A stretch of DNA of 64,000 nt from Pachyseris speciosa (lineage: Eukaryota; Cnidaria; Anthozoa; Scleractinia; Pachyseridae). Below are positions 21,263 through 32,219 of this stretch, in pieces. Made by a program: the position numbers and the translations under genes. The stretch lies in contig JAEMWC010000053.1 in assembly GCA_016490735.1 (NCBI GenBank), positions 618,501-682,500 of the forward strand, in the 5' to 3' direction. The notes under the pieces are model-generated. The model saw only the letters and a program-made list of their open reading frames with translations, did no database searches and was not told the origin of the DNA. Position 1 is the first letter of the stretch, and each line of letters starts with the position of its first letter.

Positions 21263-21486
21263 ACCTTCAGATCAGACTACGAGTACGAGATTGAGTACGA
21301 GTACGACTTTCAAATTTCAAAACGGCTGCGTTCTCAGAGGCCTCGCTCCTCAGTGTTGTTAAACAGAATAGAATGAGACGCTAGGAACGAGAGGTGGTGT
21401 CATACATGATTAATCTAAGCTTGCGACTAGGAATTGAAAAGTCGTACTCGTACTCGATCTCGTACTCGTAGTCCGATCTGAAGGTC
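21263..21486. mobile_element. Foldback MITE just inside the intron
   Basis: GACCTTCAGATC-GACTACGAGT at the left mirrors the right end ACTCGTAGTCCGATCTGAAG. The unit is 224 bp with arms of about 55 bp rich in GAGTACGAGTACGA. It begins about 9 nt after the splice donor of the discoidin exon. Confidence 0.8.
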
Positions 21487-21492
21487 ATTGAT

Positions 21493-21539
21493 AGCGGAGC
21501 TCCGGTGGCCCGAAGGGTCGCCAGCGGAGCACCATACTT

Positions 21540-21571
<32 letters not shown>

Positions 21572-24047
21572 AAAATGGCTAGCGGTATTGCTCGTCGTCG
21601 CGCACGACGACGGAGTTGCCCAATAATTAATAATAATATTATAATAGTATAAATAATAATAATAATAATAATAATAATAATCCAACATGGCAGCCATACT
21701 CCATCGGGCCCAGCTGACCAGCTAGTTTACAGCGTAAGTGTTTGATACTGGACATCCATCTTATAGCCAATTGACACCTGTCAGAACAAGGTATCCGCTG
21801 ACCAGAGTCAAGTGACCATATCGCGGCTCAAGCTCAGACCTCATCGAGGTCAGATGTTAATTTTTTTTTAGTTGACCGCAGACCAGGTACTTGCTCTCGA
21901 TTGGATCGCAGGTTCAAGCCAGGTGTGGGACACCCAAACCAAAACGAGGCTTGACCTTTCGCGTGCTTTCTGCGGCTCGTAATTTCAAATTCAGTTGCAT
22001 GGTTTCTTCATTTTGAGCAAAACAACTTTGCCCTTTGACTCGCGTAAAAGGCATAAAAATCTAGAACTTGTCAAAAGATGCTCCGGAATTTTCAAGTGAT
22101 AAAAAGAACAGGGAAATATTTTTCTCAGGAAAAGCTTCAAACTTGGATCGATTGTGCGGTTGAAAAACTTAATTCAACACTTCAAGGGCTTTCGCTTTAC
22201 GGCGGTATCTTTTATCTCACCAAGAAAAGGTCATTTAACATTAATGGGAGGAACGAGTAGCTCAAACTCTGTGGAAGAAGCTCTTACTTTGGAGAAACCG
22301 TTTGCTATTTTTGCGGATGCTTGTTTTTACTTTTTTAAGCTACGTATTTTCAAGTCGTAGAAAACTCTACAACAAAGGATAATGAGGTAAATTAAATAAA
22401 TTGAAGCTTATCATTTGGTTTAATCGTTGTTACTTTTGTTCAGGAATGAAACTTGTATTTTTCTCTCTACTGGATATAAATAACAATCAATAACAATCAT
22501 CTCTACTCGTTTTGGACGCACAAAAGTAGTTGAATTGTTTGTTTGTTTTGTTACGTTGTTTTGTTTGCAAGCGAACGACTGTTTTTACTCCGCTTGGCTG
22601 ACTGTTTTTCGATTTCGGTGCCTCAACAGCGTTAAGAAACTTTTGCCCTTATCTTATTAACACGTTATCGGAATGAGTCCTCGTAAAATTAAGGATTAAC
22701 GCCCCGATCACACATTTTCATCCAACATCGTCAGTTGTCTAACATAACGTTGGGTGGCTAAATGCACAAACAATGTTTGACCAAACACTAGACAGAGTGA
22801 GTCCACAGAACGATTTTTTGCGTATCACGCTGAAATTTCGATTTTATGGGGTTCATTTGGTTTCTTTTTCCCGGCTGTGCACGTTTTGTTGGTTGGGGTG
22901 GCTAAACGATCAAACATTTCTTCGTAACGCGAAATGTTAGATGAAAATATATTAATGTTTGATCTAGATCAAACATTGAAAGCCATTTAAGAATAAGTGC
23001 AATGTTGTGGGAGGTGGCTAAACGGTCAAACAAGATGTTGGATGAAAATGTTTGATCGTCTTTTGATTGTTAAATTCGTTTTCGAATACGAGTCATGTAT
23101 TGTTTTCTTGTAATGTTTTAATGTTTTGAGATTTCTGAACAGCAGTCAATTTCTGTGGACTGCTCTCAAAATTATCAGATGGAACATTACATTCTCTCAA
23201 ATTTTCGATTTCGTGTAAAGTAACGTTGAGTCTACAAAGCACTTGACCTAGTCCTCCAAATTTCTCGCTCATCTGCATTCCCCCCCTTAAATTTCAAATG
23301 CCAGACGTCAAGTGGTCATTTTTATATGCCCCACAGAAATGTAACATCAAATATCCTATTTGCCTTAATCTTGTGACAGTAGCCTAAGACATTATTTCAG
23401 GGATAGTTACGTGAATGATGACGTCATCACCTTAGCTTTGAGTTAACAGATATTTTATGCCAAATGTTATCTTTATCTGGTGTGATACACCCCTAGGTAT
23501 AAAATTGCCAAAATTATAAAGTTTGAAAAAAAATTGTCTTAAGGGATTCTGGGAAATTTTTTATGATATTTATAATTTACTTTTGTAAAACTAATAATAA
23601 TTATTATTATATTATCATTATTATTATTTATATTTTTTAAGAATATTTTTTGGCCGCCACCTTGTAAATACAACCGTCTTACATAATTTTTTTTAATGAA
23701 CTTTTTAGCAATACTTTTACAATATTTATACGGATTATAATTACGAAAGAATTCAAGTTGTGAGAAGATTTGACTCTGTTTCTTATTCTTCAATCTGTAA
23801 ATATGTTGTTTACTTCGATAGTTCTTACAAATTATGACAATTTGAATAAAGATTATTATTATTATTATATTATTATCATTATTATTATTATTATTATTAA
23901 TTATTGGGCGAATCCGTTCTCGTCGTTGTCATGTGTCCGCGCCCACAAGCAATACCGCTAACCATGATTACCATGAGCAAAGGAATTCGTGGGTTCCTAG
24001 GAGTTTGGTGTTCCGTTTGGCGGCCCATCGGGCCGTCGGAGTTCCGA
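21493..24047 (+). mobile_element. GGAGCTCC-terminus DNA transposon, copy 1
   Basis: It starts AGCGGAGCTCCGGTGG and ends with a diverged inverted copy (GGAGTTCCGAT). The inner parts of both ends share TATAGAAACCCG-like, CCATGAG- and GCGCGCACGA-like stretches. The body up to about 23070 is colinear, in inverted orientation, with 57236-58822. An AT-rich stretch with (AAT/TTA)n microsatellites (21649-21683, 23590-23640, 23845-23900) extends this copy. Two overlapping frames (22078-22260 and 22154-22360) have no recognised domain. Confidence 0.7.
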
Positions 24048-24269
24048 TAAAAAATAACAATAAATAAAACACCTGTCGATGGTATCTTTAACTGTCACGT
24101 GAAGTCATGTTATTTAAATCACAGGATTTTGGTACCCTGTAGTAAATTTCTATGGACGTTTCTATGGACTCACAGTTTCTTGCTAAAAACAGTGCCGCAA
24201 GGTAAGAGCGTTGAAGGACGTTTTTCTAGGCAACAAATATAATATTCATTCTGTTTCGCATATTTTCAG

Positions 24270-24383
24270 ACATCAACAAGTGCGCACCCAATCCATGCCA
24301 AAACGGAGCCACTTGTGTGGACCTCGTTGGAAGTTATCGCTGTCATTGTAAATATGGATACAGTGGCAACAACTGCGAAACAG
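24270..24383 (+). CDS. EGF-like (calcium-binding type) exon 1, intact
   Basis: A 114-nt exon lies between TTTTCAG and GTGAACG, phase 1-1. It encodes [20 protein letters not shown] and then [17 protein letters not shown]. All six EGF cysteines are present. The D/N-x-N-E/K-C start and the C-x-D/N-x4-Y/F-x-C core match calcium-binding EGF, with Asp before the aromatic region. The module would sit in an extracellular protein after the discoidin domain. Confidence 0.9.
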
Positions 24384-25333
24384 GTGAACGCCATTTTACT
24401 ATTTTGAAAACATCCGTTAAAAAAATTAAAAGGTCAGGGATGGTCCTTTGTCTGACACTTAAACATGCCGAAGCCGCGCAGGAATAAAAATATCCTGCCA
24501 CTCATAATTTTTGTTACATACTCGATGTTAATTCAACATTAGGGGATGAGGGGGTGATAGCCACGGGTTGAGAGAGAATATACTGAGTAACACCTTGACA
24601 TGCTGTGACGTGAGAGTTCGCGATCTTTCGTCCCGTGTTACAGAGAAATTTGGCAGCGAGTGTAGCCAAATTTCGCAGGAATGTTGATCCAGGTTCAACT
24701 ACAGACGGAGTATTTACCTTCTCGCTGTGATCGGAACAAATAGATTTGTTGCTGGAAATATGTCTGAAAATAAAACAACAAACCAAATGTTGATGTAAAA
24801 AATATGGAATTCGAGATCCCGAGTGAAGGTAGGGCCAAAAATGTCAAAAGACTGCTGAATCCCTAATTAGAAATACCGAGAATCACTTCACTAATAGCGT
24901 TTCTCGCCTTTATTTACTCATATGTTCTTTTGGCAATTGCTACATTAATTATATTTGCCTAACCAAAAAGGGCAAAACTCGAATTTTGAAAAATGTGACT
25001 ACCGAACGAAGTCGACACCTTTCGCAAATTATGAACTGCTCCCGAAAGTCATTTTTTTAGCGTTTCTCGTCTTCTTTTACTACTTTTGTCATTTACATTA
25101 ATTATTCGTCTAACAAAAGAATGCAAATCTGGAATTTGAGAAAGATTTACAGTAACTATTAAGAGTTAGGAGCATGAAAAAACTGCAGGCAACTGAGAGT
25201 TTCACTTTTTCAGGCAGCGTGCACCTATCGTTACCACTCGTAATTCCTTCCTTGCTCGAATGATGATCCGACGATGCGCCTTCCCTTACAATCAGAATTC
25301 TTGCGGTGTAATAAATAACTTCAAAACCTTAAA
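24384..25333. other. Intron
   Basis: No other gene was recognised. A 90-codon minus frame at 24514-24786 has no domain. Confidence 0.5.
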
Positions 25334-25444
25334 ACATCAATGAATGCTCTCCGGTCAAGGCCAAAACGGAGCTACCTGTGTGTATTGTTTTACGTTGTCG
25401 CTGCGACTGTAAATCAGGATACACAGGTAGCTATTGCCCAACAG
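25334..25444 (+). pseudogene. EGF exon, decayed copy
   Basis: It resembles the intact exons (CATCAATGAATGCTC, then GCCAAAACGGAGC, then CGACTGTAAATCAGGATACA and CAACAG|GTGAGC). It has small indels that shift the frame, and the base pair before it is not AG, so the acceptor is lost. The donor looks intact. Confidence 0.75.
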
Positions 25445-26367
25445 GTGAGCAGCGTCTATATGAGGCGGTAAGGATTGTTTCAAGACGATTAAGATGGGTT
25501 CTTTAAGAAAACACAAGCGAGCCTCGTTTGATTTTTGTTTTGTACGCAAAGCAAAAACAACTCCCAATATCTAAAAACGCTGTTTCTTATAGTGTCTGTG
25601 TACCCGAAAAACAACTCAAACATGTTAATTTAACACTCTTATTTTAATTACTATTTGTATTCAGCATTTTTCATTGTTTTGTACTCGCACTTTTTATTCT
25701 GCCATTGAATCCCTTAAGAATTATGTGACCTTTTCACTGATTTATAACTATTATTCTACAATTTGTATTCAACACCTACTTGTTACTTACTTTATATAAA
25801 TCACTCACTTGTAAACATCCTTCAACTGAAGATGAATACTGAGTATCCGAAACATATCTTGTAGATTCAAACGTTGTGTGGTCTTTTTCAAATGTTTCAT
25901 ATCTGGCAAAATTATAAAGATGCATTGTATTTGAATTGTTGTTGTACGCTCCATTGGCACACTTTATAGCTTCAAATGGTCTGTCTGCTCCTTCATTTTT
26001 AAAGCAATTAACTGAGTAATTAAAATTTTCCCAAAACTTATTGGCCACAAGGAAATTCAATTAGTAAGAGTAAGTTTTTCAGGTAAATAGATCTGTCTCG
26101 TATTTTCAGTTCTCACTTTATCAGTCATGAAGAAACGTAACAGTAAGCAACGTGGCTACTTCTTCAGCGATCTTCAGTTTTTTCTTGATCAGCTTACGGA
26201 AACTGTTTCGGTTCCTCTGTTGGCTATTATGTTATAAATAAAACAACCATCGCTTACACTTGTTATTCTTATTAAGGTAATGGCGCTGGCTAACAATAAT
26301 ACTTTCTAACCACCTATGACGCTCTGATTTGCTAAAAGCTAAAAGTGTGTGATTTGAAAATCATAAC
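25445..26367. other. Intron with repeat-like segment
   Basis: The segment 25820-25880 contains CTGAAGATGAATACTGAG then TATCCGAAACATATC, which resembles a hammerhead core (see findings). No gene was recognised. Confidence 0.4.
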
Positions 26368-27204
26368 ATATCAACGAGTGTGCATCCTCTTCATGCCAAA
26401 ATGGAGCCATGTGTCATTACCAGAAATCCGCGTCACGTTTATAAGGAGAGAATTTATTCATGCGTCACGCGGCCTTTAAAATAGCCGCCGGAGTTACTAA
26501 ATAAATGTATGAATTACAACAGAAAACTTCAGATAAATTTACCGGTGGCAATGCTTCTTATTATCCGCACGTCGCATATGAGTGTTCTTTGTTGCCTTTT
26601 AGACTGAAAACGTTAAAAAATTTAAGACAATTTTCAGTTGAAAAACTTCGGCCACTGACTCCTATTCAGTCACCATTTTAGTCAGATTTTAGTAAAATCA
26701 CTCACCTTTAATACAAATTTTGCAGTGCATTTCCACCTTGTGACAATCTTCCGCACGTCCAAGCAATATTACTTGAGAATGAGCTTTCCAAATTAGCCGC
26801 CTTTAAGTGATTCTGTGAAGGATAAGTCGAGACAAAATTACAACGAGAGAGAGCAGCCAGTCGATGTTAGGCTTCATCGAGCAAAACACTCCTCTGAGAC
26901 TGGTCGAAGGCCACAAATAAAGTTGGAGTTTCTGCTCGTTCTCAATACTCGCTAGCCATTATTGACATCATTCAATTTTACTTAGAAACCAAGCTTTTTT
27001 TGCATAAGTCCGCTGGTGTATAGAATTACTTGAATTTAGTCCCTCTCGAAGCCTTCGCTCAAAAGCCGCCATCTTCGAAACTCGCGTGTCTAGCGTGCAA
27101 TCGCGCGGGAGCAAAATGTCGCCGATTTCTGGTAATGGTGAAACATGTTGGAAGTTATCGCTGCGATTGTAAATCAGGATACACTGCCAGCAACTGCGAA
27201 ACAG
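26368..27204 (+). pseudogene. EGF exon split by a transposon
   Basis: Two pieces, 26368-26414 (47 nt) and 27138-27204 (67 nt), add to 114 nt and align end to end with the intact EGF exons. The first carries INECASSSCQNGAMC and the second [19 protein letters not shown]. The 723-bp element between them destroys the exon. The acceptor before 26368 reads AC instead of AG. The donor CAACTGCGAAACAG|GTGAGC survives. Confidence 0.9.
26415..27137. mobile_element. CATTACCAGAAAT-TIR element, copy 1 (inside EGF exon)
   Basis: The ends CATTACCAGAAAT and ATTTCTGGTAATG are perfect 13-bp inverted repeats. It is 723 bp with no transposase seen. A second copy lies at 60174-61065. It inserted into coding sequence and left no target duplication, as judged from the exact exon length. 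Confidence 0.85.
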
Positions 27205-27531
27205 GTGAGCATCTTATTTACTCCCAGTCAGGGAGAGTGCCACCTACAAAACTAAAGTTGAAAACAATGAAATCCGGAGAGTCGCCCTCTTCCAACGTGC
27301 TATTTCAAAAGCTGCACAAAGTTTCAAATCAATTTTAAAAGTCTTCTACCTGTCTGTACTCTGATTGATGATAAAAGCTGGCCAACAGACACGCCAGCAA
27401 TTTGAAACATTTATCTCCAGCCGATACACCTTCTTGCAGGACCGAACGCCATGAACGTGCAAGATCATAGCCCTAAAAGAGTATGAGATTTAGTTAACAC
27501 TATTTATCATTTTTCTGTGGTAATAATGCAG
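27205..27531. other. Intron
   Basis: No gene was recognised. A segment near 27416-27460 (CCAGCCGATACACC...TTGCAGGACC) is loosely repeated at about 34635-34660. Confidence 0.4.
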
Positions 27532-27645
27532 ACACGAGTGCGCGCCCGCTCCATGTCAGAACGGGGCTACGTATGTGGATCTTGTGGGAAGTTATCGTTG
27601 TGATTGCAAACCTGGATACACTGGCAGCAACTGTGACACAACTAA
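27532..27645 (+). pseudogene. EGF exon, frameshifted
   Basis: Acceptor GCAG at 27528-27531. The exon reads [18 protein letters not shown] and [17 protein letters not shown]. Four bases of the ATCAACGAG start are missing and four extra bases stand before the GTAATT donor, so length stays at 114 but the frame is wrong at the start. The third cysteine is replaced by Tyr. It is probably dead unless an alternative phase is used. Confidence 0.7.
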
Positions 27646-28261
27646 GTAATTTTCTAAGGCACCTCAGGGGGACAGAATCCTAAATCCTTGAATGTGCTTG
27701 GCTGATAATACTCATAATAATAGGCGAGTATTCATTTTATTTTGTTGACAACACTTTGCTGGTTTAATTTGCTGTTTTTCGACTCGGTTGTTTTTCTTAA
27801 ATTGTTGACAACCGTTACTTTCTTTGGATTTCTATTTTCCAATCTCGTTCAATTTTCCTTCATTTAAGAAAATATGATTCAAAGCTAAAATAGTCAAGCA
27901 AACAATTCGCAGTTTGCGCGAATCGATTAATGTCAACAGCTTTTTTCTTGTATAGGTTTCTCAGGAATTGATTTGTGAAGATCTCGACGGAGAACAAAGA
28001 TAAATACTTGAATTGCTAAGTTAAGATATTAAGGCAGAGGTGATATTTCTTAGTATTTTCAGTAAATATATTCCTCGTCTTTCAAGGACTTTCATTTTAA
28101 TACTTAGAACATTAGTCGCTTGTTTGTGCGGATTTTTCAAACATCATTGTTTAGTCTGTTTGGTTTATTTCTCTGTGCTTGCTATAAAATATTGCTGATT
28201 GCACTAGATAGATGCCATTTTTGACAAATAACAGAGACTTTTTCCATTCATGCGCTCATGA
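27646..28261. other. Intron
   Basis: AT-rich with no recognised feature. Confidence 0.4.
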
Positions 28262-28317
28262 ATACAGATACCGATGTGACTGCAAATTTGGATTCGCTGG
28301 TAGGAACTGAGAAACAA
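28262..28317 (+). pseudogene. EGF exon, 3' half only
   Basis: It reads RYRCDCKFGFAGRN then an in-frame TGA and ACAA|GTAAGAAAC. The 5' half is missing. The intron that follows matches the intron after 55926, so this is a duplicated exon that lost its front. Confidence 0.75.
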
Positions 28318-29206
28318 GTAAGAAACGGTCTTCGTGATAATGATAATGAAAACGACATTGACAAAGATAACGATTAGACTCGTGCCTTTACGGCCCGAAT
28401 AATGAAATACACACTGCCCGTTTTTCAAGTAAGCAAATTTGTCCATCAATTCTATATTTGTTAGGATTATCCTCCACATAGCTCTCACTTTAAGAGTTGG
28501 TAGTATGCAAAACTGCAATAAATACGTACCGATTACGGATTTCTTGGGCCCTATGAATGGCCAGTTTTCACGGGGGTGAACAAATAACTCACTCTCTCCA
28601 CTCTCCCCCATTTACCCAGTATCCCTAACCTGGAGCACAGGCCTCTCTTCCTACACCAACGTGAAATAGCTTAGAGGGGCAGTACCACAGGAATTCCTGA
28701 TATTTAAACAAAAATTCACTAGGTCAATTTTCAGTAACTATTTCATCCCTGAATTGCTTCTGGATTACTAGTGGCATGAAGTCAAGTAAGTTTTACAAGA
28801 AAAATGAGCCACAGCAAGTTATTGCCAATTTCATCTAAGATGCAAGGGTAGAACGTCAAAACGTCGGCCCGACTTTTTCAAGTTGGCACCATTTTCATCT
28901 TGGCCAATCGTAACCAAAAACATTTAAGAGTGGTTTCCGTGAGCTAAAATAGCCGTTTTCAAGAAAATTTGGCATTAATTTTTGGTTGGCCATCAGTAAA
29001 CATGGCTCCTTTGGTGGCTCCTTTGGTGAAAGTGCGTGCACCCAGAAGGATACATCACAGATCTATTTAACATGCGAACAAAAATTGATCTCAGAGTCAA
29101 AGTTCACTATGATGATTTTAACAAGTGAATAACCAAGGTAATGATGAATAACGAACATTGTAAGTGGAGGTAAAATATTAATCATTTCCCTTTGATAATA
29201 ATGTAG
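28318..29206. other. Intron, duplicated segments
   Basis: 28318-28560 is paralogous to 55927-56205. 28615-28675 and 29034-29105 are paralogous to 34555-34610 and 34675-34745. No gene was recognised. Confidence 0.6.
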
Positions 29207-29320
29207 ATATCAACGAGTGTACGTTCGCTCCATGTCAGAACGGGGCCACGTGTGTGGATCTTGAGGGAAGTTATCGTTGTGATTGCAAACCTGGATACAC
29301 TGGCAGGAACTGTGACACAA
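29207..29320 (+). CDS. EGF-like exon 2, intact
   Basis: A 114-nt exon lies between ATGTAG and GTAAGAAAC, phase 1-1. It encodes [20 protein letters not shown] and [17 protein letters not shown] with six cysteines. The donor follows ACACAA, so the joined first codon of the next exon would be Asn instead of Asp. Confidence 0.9.
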
Positions 29321-30782
29321 GTAAGAAACTGTTTTCTTAAAGATATTCATCACAATAAACTGAACGAGGATACACGGCCGGATCTATACTTATTAAAAAC
29401 TGAACTACGGATATTAGATTTCCAGCATTTTCATTGGCTAGCCGGACACAGGCTATCAGCTCATATACCTGCACTACCTTATATGGTCAATCAACGCTTC
29501 AGCAAACAGAGAAAGCTCAATAAAATTTTCCTTCGAAAAGGCAGCTATTACTTAAAACATTAGTTGTTTTCGCAGCGGAATTAATGAGAGAAATTTCGAA
29601 ACTGGAACCGAAATATAAATGGAATTGATCTTTTCATTGCTGAGTCATTTACTGAGTCATTGCTGAGTTATTAATGGTTTTTTTTTTTACCTGCAATACC
29701 TTATATGGTCAATAAACGCTTCAACAAACAGAGAAAGCTCAATAAAATTTCCCTCGAAACGGCGGCCATTAAAACATTAGTTGTCTCGCAGCGGAATGAA
29801 CGAGTAGAAATTTCGAAACTGGAACCGAACTACAAATGGAATTCATTGCTGAGTGTTTTAGAACGACAAAAAACAGTGCTGGGATCGTGTGAATGTTTAG
29901 CTAATAGCAAAACGCACTTTTATAACGGAAATACCGAAAGACTTTTTGAACTTAACTAAGCGAAATTGAAAAAAATGTATTCAACAACAAGTTTCGACGT
30001 CACCAATCTGTAACTATGCTCCCGGGCAAGTCTATTCAAAACAAACTGAACGGACAAGACCTTCAGTTAAGGTTTCCGCTATTGAAAATCTTTCCACCGA
30101 TCAGTGACACTTTTTAAAAAGTTAACACACGTTGAAAATGTTCTGACCTGCACTCGATCCAACGTATCAATCACCAGCTTCAAGTTTTCAATGGTTACAA
30201 ATAAGATGTCGCCGTTCTCCTTGTTTTTTGTTGTTCTGTTCGGCCGCGGGTCCAGTTTGTGTGCCACGCATCAAAACAAATTTCTAGAAGCCTTTTGTTG
30301 AAGCATAACCTGAATATTGCTTTGCTTTTCCCTCAGGTGTCTTGTTTCCGACCAGGTTTGATGAGACAATGTTCAAGTTCGTCAAAAGAAACTGATCAAA
30401 TTCGCACATGGCACCGTTGTTTGCATGGATGGACTGCAAACTTGCTCCTTCGGCTCGTACATCTGTTTGAATGCCATTCCATCCGCTTTCAGCAACGAAT
30501 GAATAATTCTTACGAAAACATTGATCATTAACAACATTCTAGAGCAAATAAACTTAGTACTTTTTCCGAAAGTGAAGCTTGTGCGTTTTTCTCGGACACT
30601 TTCATTGAATTGATTCAACTTTCCAAAGGAACGTTTCAACACACCGAAAGAGTTTCGCGTCCTTTTTCTTAATCATGTGATAGACAAATGTTTCCTTATT
30701 TCGGTTTCCTATTTCTCTGGGTTCTTTTATTTCACTATTTTTGTACAGATTCCTAATTATGTGTCGTAGAGTTTTTAATAAA
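29321..30782. other. Intron, includes a local duplication
   Basis: 29467-29650 and 29693-29860 are diverged copies sharing TACCTTATATGGTCAAT and AACAGAGAAAGCTCAATAAA. Frames across them (29252-29563, 29705-29959) have no recognised domain. No gene was recognised in 30000-30780. Confidence 0.5.
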
Positions 30783-30785
30783 ACA

Positions 30786-30891
30786 ATTATTCTACTCGGG
30801 CTTGCTGGATATGAAATGATTATAACCAACTCGGCGCTACGCGCTTCGTTGGTTATTTATCACTTCATATCCAGCGCGACCTCGTAGAATA
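30786..30891. mobile_element. Foldback MITE (GCTGGATATGAA arms)
   Basis: ATTCTACTCGGGCTTGCTGG at the left mirrors CCAGCGCGACCTCGTAGAAT at the right, with the inner arms GATATGAA and TTCATATC and GGTTAT at the centre. Confidence 0.75.
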
Positions 30892-30992
30892 CTTGTTAAT
30901 TACCTTTTATAATTCTGTTTATGAAGGAAACCCTAACCCTGTACACCCCAAATAATCATAATTTAATAGAGTAAATTTTTGAAAGAAAATTT

Positions 30993-31077
30993 GCCCTGAG
31001 CGGGATTTGACCCCACGATTTGAACCCACGTCCCCCCGTATACTAGTTGGTTGTGATGACCCCTACACTATCAGGAC
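30993..31077 (-). tRNA. tRNA-like unit with insertion, pseudo
   Basis: It has the same acceptor and D arms as the copy at 31571-31642, but carries a 13-nt duplication in the T-arm region, so it cannot fold as a tRNA. Confidence 0.5.
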
Positions 31078-31570
31078 AACCATGCTGGCAACACGGCAAT
31101 CGAAGACGTGGTATCCCGGGAAATTTTACTTTCAAGGTGACAAGGCAGGGGAAACCTATAACTCCATTTGAAACCCAACTAAGGATCAATCACTGATACA
31201 CGACCGAAGTCAACTTAGCGGATGACAAAGGAGGATCCAATTACGGATACACGCTTATTTCAATTAATTAAATTCTGTATATGAAGGAAACCCTAACCCT
31301 GTACACCCCAAATAATCATATTTTAATTGAATAAATGTTTGAAAGAAAATTTGCCCAGAGCGGGATTTGAACCCACGTCCCCAACTAAGGATCCCACGTT
31401 CCCCAACTAAGGATCAATTACTGACACGACCGAAGTCAACTTAGCGGATGACAAAGGAGGATCCAATTACGGATACAGGCTTTTTTCAATTAATTAAAAT
31501 CTGTATATGAAGGATACCCTAACCCTGTACACCCCAATTTTAACTGAAATAAATATTTGAAAGAAAATTT

Positions 31571-31642
31571 GCCCTGAGCGGGATTTGAACCCACGTCTCC
31601 CCGTATACTAGTCGGGTGTGATGACCACTACACTATCAGGAC
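31571..31642 (-). tRNA. tRNA-like unit, AGT loop, likely SINE-derived
   Basis: On the minus strand GTCCTGA pairs with TCAGGGC (7 bp). The T arm is CGTGGGTTCAAATCCCGC. The anticodon stem CCCG/CGGG encloses CTAGTAT (AGT, Thr), with one A-A mismatch. It lies inside the tandem array, so it is probably not a functional tRNA gene. Confidence 0.5.
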
Positions 31643-31893
31643 AACCATGCTGGCAACACGGCAATCGAAGATGTGATTTACGTGATCGAAGACGTGGTAT
31701 CCCGGAAATGTTACTTTCAAGGTGACAAGGCAGGGGAAGCCTATAACTCCATTTGAAATCCAACTAAGGATCAATTACTGATACACGACCGAAGTTAACT
31801 TAGTGGATGACAAAGAAGGATCCAATTACGAATACAGGCTTATTTCAATTAATTAAATTCTGTAAATGAAGGAAACCCTAATCCTGTAAACCC

Positions 31894-31895
<2 letters not shown>

Positions 31896-31939
<44 letters not shown>

Positions 31940-31963
31940 GGTTGAAAGCGCTTCCTGGCCAAC

Positions 31964-32025
<62 letters not shown>
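31896..32025. repeat. (TA)n microsatellite, two blocks
   Basis: The blocks at 31896-31936 and 31968-32025 are separated by GACGGTTGAAAGCGCTTCCT, which recurs after the second block. Confidence 0.95.
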
Positions 32026-32027
<2 letters not shown>

Positions 32028-32194
32028 GGTTGAAAGCGCTTCCTGAGCCAACGGAAGATGCAGAACCAAAAGGATCACTGATGATTCACAGTCCTGATTC
32101 GGCGAATGATAAAAAAACCAGTTAAAAAGAGACCGAAAATGGACAACTTTTGGTTCAAAAAAGATAAAAATTTAAAAATTTATGAATAAAAAGC

Positions 32195-32219
32195 GTTTCG
32201 GTCTCTCGACCTTCGTCAG
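32195..32219 (-). ncRNA. Hammerhead-like motif in Penelope 3' region
   Basis: The minus strand reads CTGACGA, A, then a GGTC-GAGA-GACC hairpin, then GAAAC. This is the CUGANGA / stem II / GAAA core of a hammerhead ribozyme, with one extra A before stem II. Penelope-like elements are known to carry minimal hammerheads in their terminal repeats. Stem III and the NUH cleavage site are not clear here, so activity is uncertain. Confidence 0.5.

Larger units (their letters stand above)
30905..31893 (-). repeat. Tandem tRNA-like repeat array, 3-4 units
   Basis: The phrase GAAGGAAACCCTAACCCTGT recurs at about 30923, 31281, 31510 (with one change) and 31867. Units hold a minus-strand tRNA-like segment and a shared tail (GATGACAAAGGAGGATCCAA). 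The second unit is deleted inside the tRNA part. The shared CCCTAACCCT looks telomere-like but is not repeated in tandem. Confidence 0.9.

Noticed and set aside
23770..23961. Frame YYYYYIIIII
   Set aside because: Translation of (TTA)n.
30905..31893. Telomere repeat tract
   Set aside because: CCCTAACCCT occurs once per repeat unit and never as a tandem run, so it is not telomeric.
31878..32078. Frame rich in IYIYIY
   Set aside because: Translation of the (TA)n microsatellite.
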